Source of the DNA: Candidatus Gastranaerophilales bacterium
GTDB lineage: Bacteria; Cyanobacteriota; Vampirovibrionia; Gastranaerophilales; Gastranaerophilaceae
Length of the DNA: 50,271 nt
Assembly: GCA_944326635.1 (NCBI GenBank)
Contig: CALVEU010000003.1
Location: forward strand, 1 to 50,271
Direction: 5' to 3'
In this document: positions 8,560-18,094 of the stretch, in pieces
Numbering within the stretch: position 1 is the first letter of the stretch
Layout: each line of letters opens with the position of its first letter
The notes under the pieces: generated by a model
What the model was told of the DNA's origin: nothing
What the model saw: the letters and a program-made list of their open reading frames with translations, nothing else
Database searches by the model: none
Program-made: the position numbers and the translations under genes

Positions 8560-8587
8560 TTGAAGTTTTTAATGTTTATGATATTAT
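8560..8587 (+). promoter_or_regulatory. Candidate promoter of efp-accB-accC
   Basis: TTGAAG (8560-8565) and TATTAT (8582-8587) are separated by 16 bases, about 44 bases upstream of the efp start. Confidence 0.5.
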
Positions 8588-8631
8588 CGACTTACATAGA
8601 ATGATTATATTATTATGAAAAGGGGAAAAAT

Positions 8632-9189
8632 ATGATTTCAGTAAACGATTTAAAAACAGGCTTAACGCTTCAATTAGACAACGGTTTGTGGTCTGTTGTT
8701 GAATTTTTACACGTAAAACCGGGTAAAGGTGCAGCTTTCGTAAGATCAAAACTTAAAAACGTAGAAACTGGTCAAGTTGTTGAAAAAACATTCAGAGCCG
8801 GTGAAAAAGTTGCAAAAGCTATGTTAGACAGACGCGAAATGCAATATTTATATAAAGAAGGTAAAGAATACGTTATGATGGATAACGAATCATACGAACA
8901 ACTTCAATTAACAGAAGATCAAATTGGTGATGGTATTAAATATTTGAAAGAAAATATGATTGTCCAAGTATTAATGCATGATTCAAGAATTATTGGTGTA
9001 GATCTTCCAGCTCACGTTATTTTGGAAGTAACTGATACTCCTCCATCAGAAAAAGGAAACACAGCTCAAGGCGGTACTAAACCTGCAACTCTTGAAACTG
9101 GTGCTGTTGTTAACGTCCCATTCTTTATTTCAAATGGTGACAAAATCAGAGTTGATACAAGAACTAATGAATATTTAGATAGAGCGTAA
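8632..9189 (+). CDS. efp: Translation elongation factor P
   Basis: EF-P binds ribosomes stalled at polyproline stretches and promotes peptide bond formation. The 185-aa length and three-domain beta-barrel layout are normal. The tip loop of domain I reads [17 protein letters not shown], with the modifiable lysine near residue 32; the C-terminal signature is [23 protein letters not shown] before the ATG supports the start. It leads an efp-accB-accC cluster, an order found in many bacteria. Note that two prepilin leaders in this window encode runs of three or four prolines, the kind of sequence EF-P helps translate. Confidence 0.97.
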   Translation: MISVNDLKTGLTLQLDNGLWSVVEFLHVKPGKGAAFVRSKLKNVETGQVVEKTFRAGEKVAKAMLDRREMQYLYKEGKEYVMMDNESYEQLQLTEDQIGDGIKYLKENMIVQVLMHDSRIIGVDLPAHVILEVTDTPPSEKGNTAQGGTKPATLETGAVVNVPFFISNGDKIRVDTRTNEYLDRA

Positions 9190-9218
9190 CTCTGTATAAT
9201 GTTTAAGAAAGGCAAAAT

Positions 9219-9671
9219 ATGAAATTTGATATAGAATATATTGAAAAATTAGCAAAGGTTTTAGCTGATAATTCTTTAACAGAAATCTCTTTAGAAGATG
9301 GAGAACAAGCTATTACTTTAAGAAATGAAGTTGTAGGTGTTACAGCTGCTCCTGTTGTTGCAGCTCCTGTAACTCAACCTCAAATAGCTCAACCAGCTCA
9401 AGCTTCAGCTCCTGCAGAACAAAAAGAAGTAAAAAAAGGTAAACCTTTGACATCTCCAATGGTTGGAACTTTTTATTCTGCACCATCTCCTGATGCTGAC
9501 CCATTTGTAAAAGTAGGTCAAACTATTAAAGAAGGCGATGTTGTATGTATCGTTGAAGCTATGAAATTAATGAATGAAATTGAATCTGAATTCTCAGGCA
9601 AAATTGTTGAAATTTGCGTACAAGACGGTCAACCTGTAGAGTTTGGTCAAGTTTTAATGTATATTGAATAA
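9219..9671 (+). CDS. accB: Biotin carboxyl carrier protein of acetyl-CoA carboxylase
   Basis: AccB carries biotin between the biotin carboxylase and carboxyltransferase parts of acetyl-CoA carboxylase, the first step of fatty-acid synthesis. The 150-aa protein has the usual short N-terminal domain, an Ala/Pro-rich flexible linker (about residues 42-67) and a biotinyl domain with the biotinylation motif EAMKLMNEI (lysine 116). SPMVGTFYSAPSPDADPFV is the typical thumb region. The AAAGG Shine-Dalgarno fits the start. It lies 29 bases after efp and 68 bases before accC, with a long palindrome in the latter gap. Confidence 0.97.
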   Translation: MKFDIEYIEKLAKVLADNSLTEISLEDGEQAITLRNEVVGVTAAPVVAAPVTQPQIAQPAQASAPAEQKEVKKGKPLTSPMVGTFYSAPSPDADPFVKVGQTIKEGDVVCIVEAMKLMNEIESEFSGKIVEICVQDGQPVEFGQVLMYIE

Positions 9672-9684
9672 AAGAATAGTGATT

Positions 9685-9718
9685 AGTAACAAGTGAATTT
9701 TAAAATTCACTTGTTACT
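9685..9718. repeat. Perfect 34-base palindrome between accB and accC
   Basis: AGTAACAAGTGAATTTT is followed directly by its exact reverse complement. As RNA it forms a long AU-rich hairpin in the accB-accC spacer. Only a weak T run (GTTTTAT) follows, so a full terminator is doubtful; partial termination, transcript processing or a protein-binding site are all possible. Confidence 0.8.
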
Positions 9719-9739
9719 GTTTTATAGGGATAAGAAAGT

Positions 9740-11098
9740 ATGTTTAGAAAAGTATTAATTGCAAATCGCGGAGAGATTGCTGTAAGAATTATAAGAGCTT
9801 GTAGAGAAATTGGTATTCCAACTGTAGCAATTTATTCTCAAGCTGATGCAAATTCTCTTCATGTAAGACTTGCAACAGAAGCATATTGCATAGGACCTGC
9901 TCAAAGTTCTAAAAGTTATTTGAGTATACCTGCAATTATTTCTGCTGCAATCGTATCTGGAGCTGACGCAATTCACCCTGGATATGGTTTTATGTCTGAA
10001 AGAGCTGATTTTGCTGAAATTTGTGCAAAACATGGTATTAAATTTATTGGACCTACAGCTGAAGCTATGAGAAAAATGGGAGATAAAGCTACTGCACGTA
10101 AAACTATGATTGAAAACAATGTGCCTGTTACTCCTGGGACAGGAATTTTAAAAACTCCTGAAGAAGTAAAAGAATTCGCTCATAAAGTAGGTTATCCGAT
10201 TATATTAAAAGCTACAGCAGGCGGTGGCGGAAAAGGTATGAGAATTTGCAGAAGTGATGAAGATGTTGAAACTAATATGAATCTTTGTCAATCAGAAGCT
10301 CAGAATTTCTTTGGAAATCCTGATGTATATGCAGAAAAATTCTTAGAAAATCCTCGTCATATTGAAGTTCAAATCTTAGCAGACCAATATGGAAATGTAG
10401 TTCACTTAGGTGAAAGAGATTGTTCAATTCAACGACGTCACCAAAAATTGTTAGAAGAAGCTCCTTCTCCTGCAATTGACGAAGCTACTCGTAAAGAAAT
10501 GGGTGCAGCAGCTGTAAGAGCTGCTAAAGCTATAAATTACGAAAGCGCCGGAACTTGTGAATTTTTGCTAGACCATGATGGAAAATGGTATTTTATGGAA
10601 ATGAATACCAGAATTCAAGTTGAGCACTGCGTAACAGAAATGATTTCTAATGTTGATTTAGTTAGAGAACAAATTATGGTTGCTGCGGGCGAAAAACTTG
10701 ATTTTACTCAAGATGATATAGTTCTTCGTGGTCATGCTATTGAATGTCGTATTAATGCAGAAAATCCTGAAAAAGATTTTATGCCAAATCCAGGAACTAT
10801 TACTGGTTATGTTACTCCAGGAGGTTTTGGTGTAAGAGTGGATTCTCATGCTTATCAAGATTATTCAATTCCGCCATATTATGATTCAATGATAGGCAAA
10901 TTAATCTGTTGGGGTAGAACAAGAAATGAAGCTAGACGCAGAATGTATAGAGCATTGAAAGAATATGTGATTACTGGCGTTGAAACTACAATTCCGTTCC
11001 ACCAAGATATCATTGAAGATCCTGTGTTTATGAGTGGAAACTTTAATACAGGCTTTATAGAAGATTTCTATAAACGAACAGGAAAAGATAAAAAATAA
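9740..11098 (+). CDS. accC: Acetyl-CoA carboxylase, biotin carboxylase subunit
   Basis: AccC uses ATP and bicarbonate to carboxylate biotin on AccB. The 452-aa protein shows the ATP-grasp order: N-terminal [34 protein letters not shown], the Gly-rich ATP lid GGGGKGMRI (about residue 164), [20 protein letters not shown], and the catalytic [14 protein letters not shown] (about 294). All key Lys, Glu, His and Arg residues appear present. It follows accB and ends at a strong terminator, so efp-accB-accC is a complete unit. The carboxyltransferase genes accA and accD are not in this window. Confidence 0.97.
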   Translation: MFRKVLIANRGEIAVRIIRACREIGIPTVAIYSQADANSLHVRLATEAYCIGPAQSSKSYLSIPAIISAAIVSGADAIHPGYGFMSERADFAEICAKHGIKFIGPTAEAMRKMGDKATARKTMIENNVPVTPGTGILKTPEEVKEFAHKVGYPIILKATAGGGGKGMRICRSDEDVETNMNLCQSEAQNFFGNPDVYAEKFLENPRHIEVQILADQYGNVVHLGERDCSIQRRHQKLLEEAPSPAIDEATRKEMGAAAVRAAKAINYESAGTCEFLLDHDGKWYFMEMNTRIQVEHCVTEMISNVDLVREQIMVAAGEKLDFTQDDIVLRGHAIECRINAENPEKDFMPNPGTITGYVTPGGFGVRVDSHAYQDYSIPPYYDSMIGKLICWGRTRNEARRRMYRALKEYVITGVETTIPFHQDIIEDPVFMSGNFNTGFIEDFYKRTGKDKK

Positions 11099-11102
11099 TT
11101 GA

Positions 11103-11133
11103 AAAACCGAAGATTTTAAATCTTCGGTTTTTT
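11103..11133. terminator. Bidirectional terminator after accC
   Basis: A 14-bp stem (AAAACCGAAGATTT / AAATCTTCGGTTTT) with a short loop runs into T6 on the plus strand and has the matching A run on the other side, serving accC and the converging XRE gene. Confidence 0.88.
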
Positions 11134-11143
11134 AATTATTAAA

Positions 11144-11362
11144 TTAAAAATCGAAAAAATCCTTTACTGGAATATCTAGTTGTTCAGCAATATCAATTAA
11201 AAGTCCAAGACTAACACATCTTTTTGCTGTTTCTATTTTGGCTAGATGTTCTCTTGATATTTCAAGTTTTTCGGCTAGCTGATTTTGAGATAGCCCTTTT
11301 TCTTTCCGAAACTTAAATATTTTTCTGCCTAATTGTAAAATTTTTGTAGTCTTATTGTTCAC
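11144..11362 (-). CDS. Small XRE-type helix-turn-helix regulator
   Basis: A 72-aa single-domain DNA-binding protein of the Cro/C1 (XRE) class. LGRKIFKFRKEKGLSQNQLA, EKLEISREHLAKIETAKR and LLIDIAEQLDIPVKDFF are the five helices, with the HTH at about residues 26-47. The start is uncertain. GTG at 11362 is chosen because a -10-like TAAAAT (11370-11375) ends seven bases upstream, suggesting a leaderless message; a longer reading from TTG at 11416 lacks any ribosome site. It is divergent from the ungated prepilin-like gene at 11430 and its promoter overlaps that gene's promoter region, so it may control that gene, itself or both. Confidence 0.8.
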   Translation of the reverse strand: MNNKTTKILQLGRKIFKFRKEKGLSQNQLAEKLEISREHLAKIETAKRCVSLGLLIDIAEQLDIPVKDFFDF

Positions 11363-11429
11363 AAAAAATATTTTATGTGATACTATGGTAAATGTATGTA
11401 GTCTAAAAGAGAACAAAATGGAGAGTTTT

Positions 11430-12161
11430 ATGAAAAAAGGTTTTACTCTTGCAGAAGTTTTAATTACTCTAGGTATTATTGGAGTAGTCGCATCAATGAC
11501 AATACCAACCTTAATAGCAAAACATCAAAAGGAAGTTGTTGCAACGTCTTTGAGAAAAGCTTATGCAGAGTTAAATTTGGCATTGCAAATGGCAATAAGT
11601 GATTATGGTGATGTTTCAACTTGGGATTATAGTAAAGCTTCAGAGATATCTTTATGGGCCGAAAAATACATTAAACCTTATTTTAAAATTTTAAATGCTC
11701 AAAATTGTTCGAATAATAGATCTTTTTCCTGCATAGGGGTTCCAGCAGTAGCTCAATTAGGATATGATACAAAACCAACAGGTATAATGTCGGCACCATA
11801 TGTAATATTAACTTCAGGAGGTGCCGCAAAAGCTTTTGCTTTTTATAAATATAATGCATATTCAGAAGTAAGGGTGCATGTTTATGTGAAATTACCCAAA
11901 AATAAAAAAGCTGAAAAGGGAAGGGATGTTTTCACTTTTGTATTAAAGCCTAATAAAACTGCGTTTGAACCTTTTGGTGTTACTGGAACTGTGCCTTTTA
12001 CAACAGGAAATATTTCAAGAGAAAAATTATTAAAAGGACCAATAAGGACGGGTGGCTGCTATAAAGAATCTGGAGGACCTGATTATTATGCTCCAGGTGA
12101 CAGTTGTGGTGCTGTAATAATGCTTGATGGCTGGAAAATTAAGTCTGATTATACTTGGTAA
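11430..12161 (+). CDS. Prepilin-like protein without homopolymer gate
   Basis: A 243-aa type IV pilin/pseudopilin-like protein. The ATG at 11430 is chosen over the one at 11418 because GGAGAG lies just before it and the result is a classic four-residue leader, MKKG, cut before FTLAEVLITLGIIGVVASMTIPTLI. The globular part has Cys pairs (NCSNNRSFSC, CYKE, SCGA) and ends in CGAVIMLDGWKIKSDYTW. That C-terminal block resembles the ends of genes C and D. Unlike those genes it has no G run and is in frame as sequenced, so it may be the constitutive member of the set. It lacks the DVNG loop but keeps a related GRDVFTF block. Confidence 0.9.
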   Translation: MKKGFTLAEVLITLGIIGVVASMTIPTLIAKHQKEVVATSLRKAYAELNLALQMAISDYGDVSTWDYSKASEISLWAEKYIKPYFKILNAQNCSNNRSFSCIGVPAVAQLGYDTKPTGIMSAPYVILTSGGAAKAFAFYKYNAYSEVRVHVYVKLPKNKKAEKGRDVFTFVLKPNKTAFEPFGVTGTVPFTTGNISREKLLKGPIRTGGCYKESGGPDYYAPGDSCGAVIMLDGWKIKSDYTW

Positions 12162-12180
12162 CTATTATTTAATATAAGGG

Positions 12181-12209
12181 TTGAAAACCTTATACAAATG
12201 TGTTACAAT
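12181..12209 (+). promoter_or_regulatory. Strong promoter of the SprA-like gene
   Basis: TTGAAA (12181-12186), 17-base spacer, TACAAT (12204-12209), with an extended TGT just before the -10. The gene begins 32 bases downstream. Confidence 0.7.
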
Positions 12210-12241
12210 TATAGTAGGTAGTATGTGTGTGAGGTTTTTGT

Positions 12242-12649
12242 ATGGCAGGAATTAATTTGTTTTACAGGTTTACAAATCCTATTGAAAAACAAAAAGAGCA
12301 ACAAAAAGCTCAAAAAGATGCTTTGATTAAGAAAAATTATGATGAGATTTATTCTCATGAACTTGCACATAAATCTGCTGCCGGAGCTTTAGCTGGTTCA
12401 ATAGTTATCGAACGTAATGCAGATGGAATTCCGTTTGCAGGCCATGTTGATATAAAAATGCCTGCATTAAACCCTAATAATCCACAAAAAACAATTAATG
12501 ATGCAAATACTGTAATAAGATCAGCAATGGCACCATTTGACCCTTCTGATCAGGATTATCGAGTAGCTGCTCAAGCTCAAAGTATAAAAATGCAAGCACA
12601 GGCTATTAAAGATAAAAATGTCGGCAATAAACTGGATTATAATGCTTAA
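12242..12649 (+). CDS. SprA-related putative metalloprotease (compact, 135 aa)
   Basis: The central part resembles the SprA-related/CJM1_0395 putative metalloprotease family. YSHELAHKSAAGALAGS contains an HExxH zinc motif (HELAH, about residues 40-44). It is followed by the typical DG.PFAGHVDI stretch and by the family's C-terminal block AMAPFDPSDQDYRVAAQAQ. The N-terminal Gln/Lys-rich helix replaces the longer regions found in many family members, so this is a compact form. No signal peptide or membrane segment is seen. Proteolytic activity in the family is predicted and, as far as I know, not well shown. It sits between two prepilin-like genes under its own near-consensus promoter. Recognition rests on motif memory, not on a search. 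Confidence 0.72.
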   Translation: MAGINLFYRFTNPIEKQKEQQKAQKDALIKKNYDEIYSHELAHKSAAGALAGSIVIERNADGIPFAGHVDIKMPALNPNNPQKTINDANTVIRSAMAPFDPSDQDYRVAAQAQSIKMQAQAIKDKNVGNKLDYNA

Positions 12650-12667
12650 CAGTTATAAGCTTTTATC

Positions 12668-12696
12668 TTGCAACTTTATGTTAATTTTGATATAAT
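12668..12696 (+). promoter_or_regulatory. Promoter of prepilin-like gene B
   Basis: TTGCAA (12668-12673), 17-base spacer and a perfect TATAAT (12691-12696), about 30 bases before the start codon. A strong promoter for a gene that is out of frame as sequenced. Confidence 0.75.
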
Positions 12697-12726
12697 ATAT
12701 GATGAAAGATATAAGGAGAAATGATA

Positions 12727-13475
12727 ATGAAATTTTTATTTAATTTTAACAAGTCGGGGGGGGGGCATTTTTAAGCTCCTTAAGTGGATTTACTCTGGCA
12801 GAAGTCTTAATAACTCTAGGTATTATTGGAGTTGTTGCAGCAATGACTTTACCATCTGTAATAAATAATATTCAAAATCGTCAACTTGAGGCCGGTTTTA
12901 AAAAAGGATATTCTGTTATCTCTCAAGCTCTTGATATGTATGCAGCAGAAAATGAAGAAAGGATTTCCACATTAAATTCTGGTTCTCAAGCTGGGATTTT
13001 AAAATTAGAATTTCAAAAGTATTTGAAAGTATCTTTTGTCGCAGATAAATTGGCTGCATTTTATGGTACTCATTGTATAGTTATTGGAAATAAGTATATA
13101 TTTTTTACTCCAGAGTATACTAATTTTCAAGGAGAAAAAATTAAAAGCATAGAAGATTTTAATGATGATGTTATTGTTTTGAGTGATGGTATGATGTTGC
13201 TATTTGAAAATGGTGCAAGTTGGAGCCATAATAGGTTATATGTTAGTGTTGATGTGAATGGCTTTAATAAACGTCCTAATCGGTTGGGCTTTGATTTATT
13301 TAGTTTCCAAATTGATGATAAAGGACGCTTACTTCCAATGGGAGCAAAGGGTACTGTTTATTATGATGAAAATGACAAATATTGCTCAAAATCTTCTAAT
13401 GAGGATCTAAATGGTATAGGTTGTACATATAAGGCAATGAGTGATAGTTCTTATTTTAAAAATTTAAAAAAGTAA
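12727..13475 (+). CDS. Prepilin-like protein B, gated by a G10 run (OFF in this sequence)
   Basis: A prepilin-like gene with AAGGAG eight bases before ATG at 12727 (another in-frame ATG at 12721 is too close to it). It starts MKFLFNFNKS and then meets ten G. As sequenced the frame reads GGGHF and stops at TAA 12772-12774. With 11 G it reads GGGAFLSSLSG, then the cut site and FTLAEVLITLGIIGVVAAMT, giving a 249-aa protein with a 21-aa leader. The mature domain contains DVNGFNKRPNRLGFDLFSFQ, the presumed Ca-binding loop, and two cysteines near the C-terminus. An ATG at 12843 inside the pilin helix could only start a signal-less fragment. Strong upstream promoter, good ribosome site and an intact downstream frame argue for a switchable gene over a decayed one. 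Confidence 0.85.
12756..12765 (+). repeat. G10 homopolymer in prepilin leader B
   Basis: Ten G on the coding strand at codons 10-13 of prepilin-like gene B, encoding glycine. One more base joins the start codon to the pilin frame. Confidence 0.97.
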
Positions 13476-13547
13476 TAATATTTAAAGAGTTTAATTGCAA
13501 GATGAATATGTGCTATATCATAATGTAATGCTTAATTTTGTTTGTGT

Positions 13548-13553
13548 TATAAT
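13548..13553 (+). promoter_or_regulatory. -10 box just before the MATE gene start
   Basis: A perfect TATAAT ends nine bases before the ATG at 13563, which lacks a Shine-Dalgarno. A second possible promoter, TTGCAA (13495-13500) with CATAAT (13519-13524), lies upstream. Confidence 0.45.
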
Positions 13554-13562
13554 CATGCTCGT

Positions 13563-14876
13563 ATGAGTACTCAGTTTAAGTATTATGCAAAAGAACTTTT
13601 AAACATTGCCCTGCCCATTATTATGGGAAACCTAGGATTTATTTTAATAGGTGCGGGTGATGTATTAATTGCTGGACATCATTCTACGGATACTTTGGCT
13701 GCGATTAGTATTGCGACAGCTATTACAAATTGTATTCAAACATTTGGGATTGGATTGATAGCTAGTGTTTCTCCTCTATTGTCGAATTTTAGAGGAGAGC
13801 GTAAAAGTGCTAAAAAATATTTTTTCCCAACTATAAGATTTTCAATGTTTTTGAGTGTTCTTGTAATGTTTGCAGTGCTTGCGTCTATCCCTTTGATTGA
13901 TTATTTGCATTTTGAAGCAAAACTTGTGCCAATGATTAAGCAATATATGTTTGTGACAGCTTTTGCGACTTTTGGTGGTTACTTGCACGCTGCATTAAAA
14001 GAATTTTTGCAAGCTTTTGAAATAGTTTTGTTCCCGAATTTGGTAACAGTATTTTCAGTATTTTTGAATATTGCTTTGAATGTAATTCTTGTATTTGGTT
14101 TTGGTCCAATACCTTCTTTAGGGGTTCTAGGATTAGCTGTTGCAAGTTTTATTGTTAGATATTTTATGGGCTTTGCTCTTTTAATATATTGTTTTAGTGT
14201 TATGAATTTCAATGATTACAAAGATTTTGATTATTATAAGAGTTTAATCAAGATTGGTATTCCTATATCTTGTGCTATTATGGTTGAATTCATTGCATTC
14301 AATAGTATTGCAATAATTATGGGCAGGGTATCTGGTGTATATGCCGCGGCTCAAAATTTAGTGTGTACATTGACGACAGTTTCATTTATGGTGCCACTTG
14401 CAATTTCAAATGCAATTGCTGTTAAAGTTGGATTTGCAAATGGAGCTGGGAATATAAAAGATTTAAAACGATATTCTTTTGTCGGGGTTGTAATGTCTGT
14501 AGGATTTATGCTATGCAGTGCATTTGTTTTTGCAACATTCCCTCAGTTTTTGGTAAAATTGTTTACTCAAGATAATAATTTGATTAAATTTTCTATACCT
14601 GTTTTATATATCTTATCTGTGTTCCAAGTATTTGATGGTTTGCAAGTCGCACTATCAGGAATTTTTAAAGGAATGAAAAGAACAGGTGTTGTATTGATTT
14701 CAAACTTTGTTGCTTATTGGTTGATTTCATTACCTTTAGGATATACATTAGCTTTCCATTTTCATTTGAATTTAAGAGGTTTTTGGTATGGACTTGCATC
14801 AGCAGCGATTATTCTTTGTGCAATGATGTCAGTTATGTTATTGAAAAGTATTAAAAAAATGGGAACTGTTAAATAG
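13563..14876 (+). CDS. MATE-family multidrug/toxin efflux transporter
   Basis: A 437-aa membrane protein with 12 predicted hydrophobic segments and the MATE layout: an N-terminal half starting LLNIALPIIMGNLGFILIGA, the loop with STDTLAAISIATAI, and a second half with the internal repeat (ISCAIMVEFIAFNSIAIIMG). Family members export organic cations, drugs or metabolites by sodium or proton antiport; the substrate cannot be told from sequence. ATG 13563 is preferred over a TTG seven codons earlier. No Shine-Dalgarno is present and TATAAT lies nine bases upstream, so the message may be leaderless. It is followed after 38 bases by ndk. Confidence 0.92.
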   Translation: MSTQFKYYAKELLNIALPIIMGNLGFILIGAGDVLIAGHHSTDTLAAISIATAITNCIQTFGIGLIASVSPLLSNFRGERKSAKKYFFPTIRFSMFLSVLVMFAVLASIPLIDYLHFEAKLVPMIKQYMFVTAFATFGGYLHAALKEFLQAFEIVLFPNLVTVFSVFLNIALNVILVFGFGPIPSLGVLGLAVASFIVRYFMGFALLIYCFSVMNFNDYKDFDYYKSLIKIGIPISCAIMVEFIAFNSIAIIMGRVSGVYAAAQNLVCTLTTVSFMVPLAISNAIAVKVGFANGAGNIKDLKRYSFVGVVMSVGFMLCSAFVFATFPQFLVKLFTQDNNLIKFSIPVLYILSVFQVFDGLQVALSGIFKGMKRTGVVLISNFVAYWLISLPLGYTLAFHFHLNLRGFWYGLASAAIILCAMMSVMLLKSIKKMGTVK

Positions 14877-14914
14877 CTTATTTTTATGGTAATATAAACT
14901 TGAATGGAGGAATT

Positions 14915-16509
<1,595 letters not shown>

Positions 16510-16570
16510 TTTGACATATATAAATTTCTCATTAAATAAATTATAGAAGTAGCAATAATGAGGTTTTTAT

Positions 16571-16750
16571 ATGAATGAAAGATTTGAATCATTTGTAAGT
16601 GAAAAATTTGAAAATCATAAAATTAATGAAATTTATGAAATTTATGAAGATACATTAAAGCTAGATGATCCAAGAATATGGGTTTGGCTAAGTAGTTCAG
16701 AAAACCACGGTTTTATGAATGAAGATTTTGTTGATTTTTTTACGATTTGA
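16571..16750 (+). CDS. Small acidic protein, 59 aa
   Basis: A short frame from ATG 16571 to TGA 16748-16750 with GAGG about seven bases before the start and a perfect -35 TTGACA (16511-16516) just after tgt. The product begins MNERFESFVSEKFENHK and is rich in Glu, Asp and Phe, with IYEIYEDTLKLDDPRIWVW in the middle; no signal peptide or membrane helix. The 3' end overlaps the converging gene at 16740-17303 by 11 bases. Codon use and the ribosome site make it a likely real gene of unknown function. Confidence 0.65.
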   Translation: MNERFESFVSEKFENHKINEIYEIYEDTLKLDDPRIWVWLSSSENHGFMNEDFVDFFTI

Positions 16751-17303
16751 CTTTTGAGTAGTTATTTAATTTTTGATCAACATGTGCTGCATGTTGGTTA
16801 GATTTAAGATATGCTTTAGCAAACTGGTAACCCCCGATAGCAGCTGCAGTTAATCCTGCAAATATTTTTGAGGATTTACTGATACATTTTAGAGGTTTGT
16901 TGAACATATCTTCAAATTTGATTTGTTTTTTTATAACTTTAGGCCAACCTTTGAAAAGCCAGTTAGAAAACATTATAGCTCCAGCTGCAAGTCCTCCATA
17001 GATTACAGTTGCACCTGTTGCTTTTAAGTAGTTGCCTGTTTTTACAAATGTCTTACAAAAACTTGCGAATTTTTCTTTAAAACTTTTTGGTTGATTATTG
17101 TTTGCTTTATTTTTTGTTTCTTCTTCTTCTTTTATATTTGTTTGCTGGATTTCTTGTGTTTTTTCAAAACTGTCAATTTTTTTTTCTATTTCATTAGATG
17201 CAGGTATTTGTGGTATTTGCTCCCCAGTTTTGGTATTTATTTTAGTTGTTTGTAATTGTATTGGTGCAGTTACTTTATTTAATTCTAATTCAACTCCTGA
17301 CAT
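16740..17303 (-). CDS. Hypothetical membrane protein, 187 aa
   Basis: An unrecognised protein with a long polar, Gln/Lys/Glu-rich N-terminal half (residues 1-80, probably disordered or coiled coil), then two hydrophobic stretches (about 97-116, ATGATVIYGGLAAGAIMFSN, and 145-160, FAGLTAAAIGGYQFAK) and a basic tail. AGGAGG lies just before the ATG, but this site falls in the arm of a stem-loop (17313-17342). The layout resembles the other small two-helix membrane proteins in the window without clear sequence identity. Its stop overlaps the small gene at 16571-16750. Confidence 0.78.
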   Translation of the reverse strand: MSGVELELNKVTAPIQLQTTKINTKTGEQIPQIPASNEIEKKIDSFEKTQEIQQTNIKEEEETKNKANNNQPKSFKEKFASFCKTFVKTGNYLKATGATVIYGGLAAGAIMFSNWLFKGWPKVIKKQIKFEDMFNKPLKCISKSSKIFAGLTAAAIGGYQFAKAYLKSNQHAAHVDQKLNNYSKVKS

Positions 17304-17312
17304 AAAAAATAC

Positions 17313-17342
17313 CTCCTGTTTTTATTTAAAATAAAACAGGAG
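17313..17342 (-). promoter_or_regulatory. Stem-loop holding the Shine-Dalgarno of the 16740-17303 gene
   Basis: CTCCTGTTTTATTT and AAATAAAAACAGGAG pair with one bulged base. On the minus strand this hairpin ends 10 bases before the ATG and its 3' arm contains AGGAG of the ribosome site, followed by GGTATTTTTT. It may end transcription from prepilin-like gene C, hide the ribosome site, or both. On the plus strand a T6 run also follows the stem. Confidence 0.6.
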
Positions 17343-17382
17343 ATTTTTTGTTATTGAAATTTAAAATTTTTACAAATATTTA

Positions 17383-18071
17383 TTAAATACGATAAGGGTA
17401 ATCTTTTTTTATTTCCCAACCATCAAATTCTATAATTGCAGAGCAAAGCCAGGGTTCATTTTTTCCACAAGAAATAAGAGTATTTTCCCGAGATTGGAGT
17501 ACCCGATTCCTTCCAAGAGGTGCAAATCCTTTAGAATATGAGAGGCTGTTTGAAATATTTAATAAAAAAGCAAATTGGTCATATCCTGCTTTATTTGGTT
17601 TTTTGTCTCCGTTTATATCGACATATATGTCAATTCCTCCACCTCTGTGGAATGCGATGGTAGTACCATTAACTAGTTTTATATAGAATAATTTTTCGTT
17701 ACCATTAATATTAATTGTTGTATTATTATTATTGTTTGCAATTCCTGTTTCAAGATATGTAATATATGGTAAAATGTATTTATTTGAAAATATCTCTAAA
17801 GAATTAGGAGTATTTTCTGGAATGTCCCAATATTCATAACTACCATTTTCAGATTCAGATAATTTGATTGCATTGTATAGAATGCTATAACTTTGTTTTA
17901 ATTGTGTTGCTACAACTTTTTTTCGATGATTTGCAATCAAGGTTGGTATGGTAAGAACAGCAACTACACCAATAATACCAAGAGTAATTAAAACTTCCGC
18001 GAGAGTAAAAGCCCTAGAATAACCTATGTTTCGCGGGGGGGGGGCACTCTCAAAGCTTCTTGTTTAAACAT
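17383..18071 (-). CDS. Prepilin-like protein C, gated by a C10 run (OFF in this sequence)
   Basis: A prepilin-like gene whose first 60 or so bases are nearly identical to gene A: GGAGG, ATG at 18071, MFKQEALRV and then ten C. As sequenced the frame reads PPPRET and stops at TAG. With 11 C it reads PPPPRNIGYSRA, then the cut site and FTLAEVLITLGIIGVVAVLT, giving 229 aa. The mature protein has DINGDKKPNKAGYDQFAFLL (presumed Ca-binding loop) and ends with CSAIIEFDGWEIKKDYPYRI, like the ends of the ungated gene and gene D. It lies directly behind mutS: its -35 box begins only two bases after the mutS stop. Confidence 0.85.
18035..18044 (-). repeat. G10/C10 homopolymer in prepilin leader C
   Basis: Ten G on the plus strand (C10 on the coding strand) at codons 10-13 of prepilin-like gene C, in the same position and context as gene A. 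Length 11 restores the full frame. Confidence 0.97.
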
Positions 18072-18094
18072 TTTTCAACCTCCATTTTTTTATT

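Noticed and set aside
11144-11416. Longer XRE protein starting at TTG 11416
   Set aside because: No ribosome site, and the added residues lie in the promoter region of the divergent gene.
12843-13475. Translation of prepilin B from ATG 12843
   Set aside because: This ATG is inside the conserved hydrophobic helix; the product could not be exported as a pilin.
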